In this document: piece by piece, positions 7,508-13,622 of the stretch
Numbering within the stretch: position 1 is the stretch's first letter
Layout: every line of letters starts with the position of its first letter
Assembly: GCA_031279495.1 (NCBI GenBank)
Contig: JAITIJ010000034.1
Coordinates: forward strand, 1-19,114
Direction: 5' to 3'
Length of the DNA: 19,114 bases
Source: Holosporales bacterium
GTDB lineage: Bacteria; Pseudomonadota; Alphaproteobacteria; UBA3830; JAIRMZ01
The notes under the pieces: model-generated
What the model was told of the DNA's origin: nothing
Seen by the model: the letters and a program-made list of their open reading frames with translations, nothing else
Database searches by the model: none
Program-made: the position numbers and the translations under genes

Positions 7508-8897
7508 ACGAGGCGCTCTCTTCTAATGTGCCTCCTAGACCATATCCTAGATATTGCTGGAGATCTTTTTGGACAAAAGCGAGCCCTTCATGAGAAAATC
7601 CCTCTGCACGTGTCGTCAAGCAATCTTGTGTGTTAGAAGCGCGTAGCAGCCACCATCCATGCGCTGTCATAACGCGCACACCATCGATCGTGACAAAATT
7701 TACCCCCTCTTGTTGCAAACGACGGATAACTCGGTCGAGCACAATCTTTTTACGCGCTTCAGTGCACGGAATGTACTGCTCTGGCATTGTGTATAGTGGG
7801 GGTAATGTATGCACAAGAGCAGACAAAGGTTCTTTGTGCTGGCTTAGTAAAGACAACAGGCGCAAGCTTGCATACAGACCATCATCAAAACCGTACCACG
7901 TATCCGCAAAAAAGAGATGCCCGCTTATCTCTCCAGCAAACAGGGCTCCCGTTTTTTGCAGGCACGTCTTGATAATCGAATGTCCTGTTTTGACCATAAC
8001 GGGATACCCTCCCCAACGCTTAACTTCATCGAAAAACGTCTGGCTTGTCTTGATATCCGCTATTATGGTGGCATTTGGGTGTCGTGCCAGGACATCTTTC
8101 GCAAAAAGCATAAGCAGATGATCGGTCGACACACTATTTCCGCATTCATCAACAACACCTAAGCGATCCCCATCGCCATCAAAAGCGATTCCTATCGAGC
8201 ATTTCTCTTGACGCACAAGCGAACACATTTCTTGTAAATGCTCAGGGCAAGAGGGATCTGGTGGATGCGCAGGAAAGTGTCCATCAACTTGAGCGTTGAT
8301 CACTAAAGAGAAACACGGAAAACGTTCTATTAAATCTTGTAAAATAGGACCAACTGCGCCATTCCCAGTATCCCAGACAATACGAAGTTCAGGAGAAAAG
8401 CTCATATCCTCTAAAAGGCGTGCTATATAAGCTGCTTTTGGAGCGTACTGCACGACTCTTCCTTTTCCGTTGGTGAAATTTCCTGCTGCTGCAATATCGC
8501 CAATAGTAAGAATCTCTTGCCCGAAAAGGGCCGAGGATCCGCGCATCATTTTAAACCCATTATAGTTCGCAGGATTGTGAGAACCCGTTACCATAACGCC
8601 TCCTGCGCAAGCCTGATCGATAACGGTGTAGTATAAAAGTGGTGTTGACGAGAGCCCGATAGACCACACTGTGCATCCTGATTCTTGTAAACCGCAGATC
8701 AAGGCTGCTTCTAGCATCGGAGAAGATAATCGGCCATCTCGACCCACGGCAACAGGGCGAGCTCTAGGCTGTAAAAACGTTGCTAAGGCGCGCCCAACAT
8801 AATACGCATCTGTTTCGGTCAAGGTCTCACCAACAACGCCGCGAATGTCGTAAGCTCGTAAAAGAGAGGGGCAAAAACGGTAAGGGCCAGTTGGCAT
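7500..8897 (-). CDS. Phosphomannomutase/phosphoglucomutase (alpha-D-phosphohexomutase family)
   Basis: The 465-residue product has all four phosphohexomutase signatures: 'RAYDIRGVVG' (14-23) with 'VGRDGR' (51-56), the phosphoserine loop 'VTGSHNPANYNGFK' (103-116, Ser106), the metal loop 'AFDGDGDRLG' (238-247, Asp240/242/244), the sugar loop 'GEISGHLFF' (322-330) and the phosphate-binding 'RASNTQDCLTTRAEG' (419-433). Enzymes of this AlgC type interconvert hexose 6- and 1-phosphates for GDP-mannose or UDP-glucose, feeding LPS and other glycans. The frame is open to an ATG at 8984. I start at 8897 because AAAGG lies about 11 bases upstream, homology begins right after it, and the candidate promoter overlaps 8984. 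The 8-base overlap with gmhA marks an envelope-sugar operon. Confidence 0.9.
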   Translation of the reverse strand: MPTGPYRFCPSLLRAYDIRGVVGETLTETDAYYVGRALATFLQPRARPVAVGRDGRLSSPMLEAALICGLQESGCTVWSIGLSSTPLLYYTVIDQACAGGVMVTGSHNPANYNGFKMMRGSSALFGQEILTIGDIAAAGNFTNGKGRVVQYAPKAAYIARLLEDMSFSPELRIVWDTGNGAVGPILQDLIERFPCFSLVINAQVDGHFPAHPPDPSCPEHLQEMCSLVRQEKCSIGIAFDGDGDRLGVVDECGNSVSTDHLLMLFAKDVLARHPNATIIADIKTSQTFFDEVKRWGGYPVMVKTGHSIIKTCLQKTGALFAGEISGHLFFADTWYGFDDGLYASLRLLSLLSQHKEPLSALVHTLPPLYTMPEQYIPCTEARKKIVLDRVIRRLQQEGVNFVTIDGVRVMTAHGWWLLRASNTQDCLTTRAEGFSHEGLAFVQKDLQQYLGYGLGGTLEESASYA

Positions 8898-8971
8898 AGG
8901 AAGGACATCCTTTCTCTGGAAAATCCTAGGAAAGTCTCGACACAGAATCAAGGAGTGCCACTGAATTACGT

Positions 8972-9000
8972 CAAATACAATCAATCATCGTCTGTATCAA
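8972..9000 (-). promoter_or_regulatory. Candidate promoter for the mutase-gmhA operon
   Basis: On the minus strand TTGATA (5/6 to TTGACA) lies 17 bases before TATTTG (3/6 to TATAAT). It sits about 75 bases upstream of the chosen ATG at 8897, in the divergent spacer shared with mreB. The rest of the spacer must also hold the mreB promoter, for which I see only an isolated TAGAAT at 9165-9170. Confidence 0.33.
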
Positions 9001-9186
9001 AAATTCCACAAGCCTCTGTGTGATTTTTCGATCCAAAGAAAGAGGAGCACACCGAGATATCCTTTCTTAACCAGCTATTTTAGACTTTCTACAAAAGCTT
9101 TTTAGGCACAAATGCCATTTTTAAAGCTCTTTTCGATGCACAAGAGTTAGCGTAGAGTAGTTCTTAGAATCATAAAAGGGGACGGC

Positions 9187-10230
9187 GTGTTTTTCTCAAA
9201 ATTACGAGGAATCCTTTCCTCTGATATGGCTATAGATTTAGGTACAGCAAATACGCTGGTCTATATCAGGAACAAGGGGGTTGTTCTTAACGAGCCTTCT
9301 GTCGTTGCGATTTCTGAAGAAAAAGGCCGTCGCCAAGTTCTTGCGGTTGGAGAAGAAGCCAAGCAAATGGTGGGGAGAACTCCGGGAAATATTCAAGCTA
9401 TTCGCCCTTTGCGTGACGGTGTTATTGCTGATTTTGACGTTGCGGAAGAAATGATAAAATATTTCATTCGCAAAGTGCACAACAGGCGCACTTTCGCTAA
9501 CCCTCAGATTGTTATTTGTGTTCCTTATGGTTCAACAGCTGTTGAACGTCGCGCGATTCAAGAAGCAGCAGAAAGCGCGGGAGCTCGTCGCGTTTTTTTA
9601 ATTGAAGAGCCGATGGCAGCTGCTATTGGTGCCGGTCTGCCCGTGACGAGTCCCATGGGCTCTATGATTATTGATATCGGTGGCGGTACAACAGAAGTTG
9701 CAGTTTTATCTTTAGGGGGAATCGTGTTCGCGCGCTCTGTTCGCGTTGGTGGCGATAAGCTAGACGACGCTATCGTCAATTATATTCGTAGACAGGAAAA
9801 TTTGTTGATCGGAGAGACAACAGCGGAACGCATTAAGAAAGAGATAGGAGCTGCTCTTCCACCAGAGGATGGAGAGGGACAAAAACTCCGTATTAAAGGT
9901 CGAGATCTGGGAGCAGGTGTTCCTAAAGAGATCGAAATTTCCGAGAAGAAAATAGCGGATAGTTTAGCAGAACCTCTGGCCTCTATTGTTGAGTCTGTGA
10001 AAATAGCTCTTGAATCCACGGCCCCCGAACTTGCCGCAGATATTGTTGATAATGGAATCGTATTAACCGGAGGGGGAGCTTTGCTAAAGCGCTTAGATGT
10101 TCTGCTGAAAAACGTAACAGGGTTGCCGATATCCGTTGCAGAAGATCCTCTTTTATGTGTGGCGCTCGGAACAGGGCGTGCTTTAGATTCTATTGATATC
10201 ATGAAAGAGGCGCTATTAAAGGCGTATTAA
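9187..10230 (+). CDS. mreB: Rod shape-determining protein MreB (actin-like)
   Basis: The 347-residue product has the exact usual length. Actin-fold nucleotide motifs are 'DLGTANTLVYI' (17-27, phosphate 1), 'IDIGGGTTEVAVLSLGG' (around 162-178, phosphate 2) and 'VLTGGGALLKRLD' (around 291-303, adenosine). 'VPYGSTAVERRAIQEAAESA' and 'LIEEPMAAAIGAGLP' are typical MreB segments. MreB polymers under the inner membrane guide lateral peptidoglycan synthesis. The start is a GTG preceded by AAAGGGGA at 9175-9182. It is the first gene of an mreB-mreC-mreD operon, with only 3 bases to mreC. Confidence 0.98.
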   Translation: MFFSKLRGILSSDMAIDLGTANTLVYIRNKGVVLNEPSVVAISEEKGRRQVLAVGEEAKQMVGRTPGNIQAIRPLRDGVIADFDVAEEMIKYFIRKVHNRRTFANPQIVICVPYGSTAVERRAIQEAAESAGARRVFLIEEPMAAAIGAGLPVTSPMGSMIIDIGGGTTEVAVLSLGGIVFARSVRVGGDKLDDAIVNYIRRQENLLIGETTAERIKKEIGAALPPEDGEGQKLRIKGRDLGAGVPKEIEISEKKIADSLAEPLASIVESVKIALESTAPELAADIVDNGIVLTGGGALLKRLDVLLKNVTGLPISVAEDPLLCVALGTGRALDSIDIMKEALLKAY

Positions 10231-10233
10231 ACG

Positions 10234-11073
10234 GTGGGTATGACCGCGCCCTCTAAAACCGTTCCGCGTTCGACAATCCTTTATAAGCGAAAACAAGCAT
10301 TGCTAAAATTATTCTTAGGATGCGTAGGAATTGGCCTGCTTCGTTTGCCCTGTGCAGAATTTTACATACAACAAGGGCGGCTTTTCGTGACAGAAATGAA
10401 AGTTATCTGTTTAAAAGCGCAGCGTATTTATCTTCCTCTAACGAACCTAAGACGCTCTAGTTCAGAAGAGCAAGAAAAAACCATTGAAGAGTTGCATAAG
10501 AAACTGATCACAGCACACTTGCAGATACAACAGGTACATGCGTTGCAACAAGAAAATACCGAGTTGCGGAATCTGCTTTCTCTCCGTGTCCCACAAGGGT
10601 TTAAGCTCATAGGGGCACATGTTCTATGCCAAACAAATACATGTACGCATATGCTTTTATTGGATGTCGGTACAGACAAAGGTGTTTGCCTAAACGCTGC
10701 GGTCGTTGTACGTGATGGTCTTGTTGGAAGTATTACTCAAGTTGGGCGAACATGGAGTCGCGTCTTGCTTATAACTGATGGTGCTTCTCGCATCCCCGTT
10801 TCTTTTCATCCATCTGGAGAGTATGCTGTACTTGTTGGTAGCTTGTCGCCCCATCTCGGGATAGATCTTCTACGCAATAGACGGATGGATACTGAACAAA
10901 CAGCATTTACCTCTGAAAGTGGCGCATGCTTCCCAAAAGGAATTCTCGTTGGATCGTTGGATCCAACAGACTCTGCAGAATATGTTGTTCCAGCAGCAAC
11001 GACATGCAACTTAACTTTTGTGTGCGTCTTAATCCCTCTCTCTCAAGAAGAAAAGCCTCATGGCAACTCTTAA
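10234..11073 (+). CDS. mreC: Rod shape-determining protein MreC
   Basis: The 279-residue product has the MreC plan: a short cytoplasmic N-terminus, one membrane helix at about 24-40, a periplasmic coiled coil at about 77-117 (with 'HLQIQQVHALQQENTELRNL') and a beta-rich domain. That domain carries 'VVVRDGLVGSITQVGRTWSR', 'VLLITDGASRIPV' and 'FPKGILVGSL'. MreC links MreB and MreD to RodA/PBP2 in the elongasome. GTG 10234 is preferred because AAAGG (10218-10222) lies 11 bases upstream; ATG 10240 is possible and would remove two residues. The gene follows mreB after 3 bases and overlaps mreD by 14 bases. Confidence 0.9.
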   Translation: MGMTAPSKTVPRSTILYKRKQALLKLFLGCVGIGLLRLPCAEFYIQQGRLFVTEMKVICLKAQRIYLPLTNLRRSSSEEQEKTIEELHKKLITAHLQIQQVHALQQENTELRNLLSLRVPQGFKLIGAHVLCQTNTCTHMLLLDVGTDKGVCLNAAVVVRDGLVGSITQVGRTWSRVLLITDGASRIPVSFHPSGEYAVLVGSLSPHLGIDLLRNRRMDTEQTAFTSESGACFPKGILVGSLDPTDSAEYVVPAATTCNLTFVCVLIPLSQEEKPHGNS

Positions 11074-11545
11074 ACATAAACACACATTTGTTGGTCTTCT
11101 TGGAATAGTGACCCCTTTAGGGTTCTTACCGATTTTGCCGAATAGACTTTATCTTATGTGGTTTTTTATGTTCCAAGGTCTGTTGATGTTCCCTGAACCT
11201 TCTTATTTGGGTTTGTGGATAGAATGCTTATGCTTCGATTTCTTCTATGACATTCCTATTGGCACGAGTTTCTTGTCTTTCTCTATGATTTGTTTAAGTG
11301 TTGAGATTTCGCGCAAACATTTGCCGAGTGCGCCTTTCGTCCTTTTGTGGGGAGTTACAACTATTGTCGCTGTTGGCTTGGATATTCTCTTGTTTCAATC
11401 GGTTACTTTGCAGACGCTGATGCAGAAAAGGTCGTGGGTAGAGTTGGGGTGGATGATCGGGGGCTATCCCCTTGTTGTCTGCGGAATCAAGATGTTCTGT
11501 CGAAAGCAAGTGTCTGCCGCCTTTCAATACAACCTCTTTGAGTGA
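11060..11545 (+). CDS. mreD: Rod shape-determining protein MreD-like membrane protein
   Basis: The 161-residue, highly hydrophobic product has five or six probable helices (about 10-27, 31-46, 65-82, 91-113 and 126-146, with a further hydrophobic stretch near 48-61). 'GLWIECLCFDFFYDIPIGTS' corresponds to the loosely conserved central MreD segment, where many homologues read GLLxDxxxGxPLG. Length, topology and position directly after mreC, overlapping it by 14 bases, support the call; sequence conservation in MreD is always low. MreD is an integral part of the elongasome. The usual alphaproteobacterial follow-on genes mrdA (PBP2) and rodA do not come next; flagellar fliO does. Confidence 0.78.
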   Translation: MATLKHKHTFVGLLGIVTPLGFLPILPNRLYLMWFFMFQGLLMFPEPSYLGLWIECLCFDFFYDIPIGTSFLSFSMICLSVEISRKHLPSAPFVLLWGVTTIVAVGLDILLFQSVTLQTLMQKRSWVELGWMIGGYPLVVCGIKMFCRKQVSAAFQYNLFE

Positions 11546-11814
11546 TCTAAGACTCAAGAGACACCTAATAGACCTTCTGTGAAAGTAGGCAAGAGGATCG
11601 AAATGTGGAAGAAAGGAAAAGTTTATCTCATTCAACGGCAGCTATCCGCATTTATCTGAGAACTTAAGATTCGCTTCTTCCAATCTTATACTCTCCTTAT
11701 TTTCCTTTTGCAGAAGGTTTAATGAATGAAACGCTTGCTCAAAACAAGAGAGGATTTTATGATTTTTGCTGATAGTTGGATCCTAATCGTAAGCGAGAGC
11801 TAAGGAGAAGAATC

Positions 11815-12117
11815 ATGAGCGTAGACCTTTTTGTGCGCGCAGGCGTAGCGCTAGCGGTTATTGTTTTGTTTTTGATAGTTTGCGTCGGACTTGTGCGTTT
11901 TCTCCAGAAGCAACGCAACAAAGAAGGGCGTGGCCGCTATCTTAGGGTTGTTGAGACCTTGGCCCTTGATCCGAAGCGTCGCCTTGTTCTTGTGCAGTGC
12001 GGCGCACGCCTATATCTGCTGCTACTTGGAGCAACAGACGTTGTTGTTGATCAGGTAGACAAGAGCGCCACCACAAGAGCGCAGGAAAATTCGCATAATG
12101 CAGAACCTCATCTTTAG
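11815..12117 (+). CDS. fliO: Flagellar biosynthesis protein FliO
   Basis: The 100-residue product has one N-terminal membrane helix (about 8-30) and a short cytoplasmic domain, 'RYLRVVETLALDPKRRLVLV' (41-60) followed by 'LYLLLLGATDVVVDQ', the typical FliO core. FliO helps assemble the FliP ring of the flagellar type III export gate. The open frame extends upstream to 11776, but AAGGAG at 11802-11807 lies 7 bases before ATG 11815, and the extra residues are not FliO-like. The gene overlaps fliP by 20 bases, consistent with co-translation. The 269-base gap after mreD suggests its own promoter, which I could not identify. Confidence 0.88.
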   Translation: MSVDLFVRAGVALAVIVLFLIVCVGLVRFLQKQRNKEGRGRYLRVVETLALDPKRRLVLVQCGARLYLLLLGATDVVVDQVDKSATTRAQENSHNAEPHL

Positions 12118-12868
12118 ACAGTTTCAGCGCAAAGTTTTCTGTACGAAACGGTTCTTAATAGTATTCTTGCTATTATTTATATGCCCTGTTTTCGTTGTGA
12201 AAGCTCAAGAAATTAGCGTTAATCTTGGTCAGAGCGGCGGGCAAACAACAGCGCGCCTCCTTAATATGCTATTCGTTATCGCTGTTGTTAGTTTGGCTCC
12301 GGCTATTCTGGTGATGACCACGTCGTTTACGCGTATTACCGTTGTTTTGTCTTTCCTAAGAAGCGCTCTTGGGTTGCAACAAACGCCTCCCAATATCGTT
12401 CTTATCAGTTTAGCGTTGTTTTTAACAGGCGCCATTATGGCACCAACTATTGAAAAAGCTTACGTAGAAGGGGTTGCACCCCTTTCCCAAGAAAAAATTT
12501 CTGAAGATGTAGCATGGGAAAAAATCAGTCACCCATTTCGCGACTTTATGCTTTCGCAAGTACGTGAAGAAGACCTCCGGCTTTTTGTGGATTTTGCCAA
12601 GGAACACCCAGACTCTGCAGAAAATATTTCTCTTCGAGTGCTTATTCCGTCTTTTATCATTAGCGAGTTGCGTCGTGCTTTTGAAATCGGATTCCTTATT
12701 TTTTTGCCTTTTTTGGTGATTGATCTGGTTGTATCCGCCATACTCATGTCCATGGGCATGATGATGTTACCTCCGGTGATAGTGTCGCTTCCATTCAAAT
12801 TGATATTTTTTGTACTTATAGATGGTTGGAAGCTTGTCGCAGAAAGTCTAGTACGCAGTTTTCAGTAA
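12098..12868 (+). CDS. fliP: Flagellar biosynthetic protein FliP
   Basis: The 256-residue product begins with a cleavable signal sequence (hydrophobic 18-34, probable cleavage near 'VKA-QE'), as FliP proteins do. It carries the signature 'LAPAILVMTTSFTRITVVLS' (66-85), 'LRSALGLQQTPPN' (87-99), the acidic periplasmic domain, and 'IPSFIISELRRAFEIGFLIF' (183-202) with 'MMMLPPVIVSLPFKLIFFVL' (221-240) at the C-terminus. Five FliP subunits form the core of the FliPQR export gate. The ATG lies inside fliO; AGGA occurs about 12 bases upstream. Nothing is missing compared with family members. Confidence 0.97.
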   Translation: MQNLIFRQFQRKVFCTKRFLIVFLLLFICPVFVVKAQEISVNLGQSGGQTTARLLNMLFVIAVVSLAPAILVMTTSFTRITVVLSFLRSALGLQQTPPNIVLISLALFLTGAIMAPTIEKAYVEGVAPLSQEKISEDVAWEKISHPFRDFMLSQVREEDLRLFVDFAKEHPDSAENISLRVLIPSFIISELRRAFEIGFLIFLPFLVIDLVVSAILMSMGMMMLPPVIVSLPFKLIFFVLIDGWKLVAESLVRSFQ

Positions 12869-13086
12869 GACCTCTGCAGAAGGAAAGAGGAATAGGATGA
12901 GAAGATAGAACGATACTGAATGAGGCTACCACCCATCTGTTTTCTTAAAGGACGTGGTTCCTCCTTTCCTTAATCAAAGCGTGCTATAAATACAACCCAC
13001 CAATTTCTCTGCTTTACTTTTGCGCTTTCACTCTCTTACTTCCTTTTGCAGAGGAGCTATTTTATATGATGGTTTTTATCCTAGGA

Positions 13087-13500
13087 TCAGGGGAGTGAAT
13101 CGTATTTTGCAAGCTCAATCTTCGCACGTAGTGTGATATCTTCTAAAAGGTCATACAGTGCGGGATCTTTTACAGGAGCTTTTTGTTGATTAACTGCCGC
13201 GAGCAAATGTTGAAGTTGTGCGCGTGTCAGTTTTCCCTCCAAAAGGGAAAGCTGCAACTCTTGTAATAAATGAAGCGTTAACTCTCCATTTTTAAAAGCT
13301 GCCAGCTCTTGTAGAGTTTGATCCTCCTCTTGCAAGCATAATAATGCTTCCATTCCGTTTGTTGGAGCCATCTCCTCCGTTTCGGAAGAGGGCTGGGCGC
13401 TTAGATTGTCTGAGAAAGCGCTATTCTTGCTTCGTCTCGAAGCGCGCGCATTTTTTGCATATGTTACACGCCGGAGAGCTGCAGGAGGATCAATTTTCAC
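13087..13500 (-). CDS. fliX: Flagellar assembly regulator FliX
   Basis: The 137-residue product matches the alphaproteobacterial FliX plan. A basic, low-complexity N-terminus is followed by 'GMEALLCLQEEDQTLQELA', a helical middle 'LLQELQLSLLEGKLTRAQLQ', and the conserved C-terminus 'DPALYDLLEDITLRAKIELA'. In Caulobacter, FliX works with FlbD to couple basal-body assembly to class III/IV flagellar transcription, and the gene is likewise divergent from flgI. The start is GTG; the Shine-Dalgarno is weak. Whether an FlbD and a sigma-54 circuit exist in this organism cannot be seen here. Confidence 0.85.
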   Translation of the reverse strand: MKIDPPAALRRVTYAKNARASRRSKNSAFSDNLSAQPSSETEEMAPTNGMEALLCLQEEDQTLQELAAFKNGELTLHLLQELQLSLLEGKLTRAQLQHLLAAVNQQKAPVKDPALYDLLEDITLRAKIELAKYDSLP

Positions 13501-13520
13501 TACGATTCTCTACAAATTGC

Positions 13521-13552
13521 TTAAGAGAAGCATATCGCGCAATACCTCTTAA
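13521..13552. promoter_or_regulatory. Dyad in the fliX-flgI divergent spacer
   Basis: TTAAGAG and CTCTTAA form a perfect 7-bp inverted repeat 18 bases apart, inside the 122-bp spacer between divergent fliX and flgI. It could be an operator for a flagellar regulator. No sigma-54 GG-N10-GC element is apparent. A 7-bp dyad can arise by chance. Confidence 0.25.
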
Positions 13553-13622
13553 AATCAACAGAACTTTAACGAACGCTTCGTATCCTGCTCGCAACGATAA
13601 AGGGTAAAAAGGTAATTCCAGG

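Noticed and set aside
8898..8984. Twenty-nine extra N-terminal codons for the phosphohexomutase
   Set aside because: They show no family similarity, overlap the candidate promoter, and a better-placed ATG at 8897 starts just before the conserved 'RAYDIRG' motif.
9780..10202. 140-codon minus-strand frame inside mreB
   Set aside because: It is the antisense shadow of a highly conserved gene, with a Ser/Pro/Arg-rich composition typical of such shadows.
12880..12971. Inverted repeat AAGGAAAGAGGAA / TTCCTCCTTTCCTT downstream of fliP
   Set aside because: Purine-rich, one-base gap and a loop of about 65 bases; such matches are expected by chance and no T-run follows.
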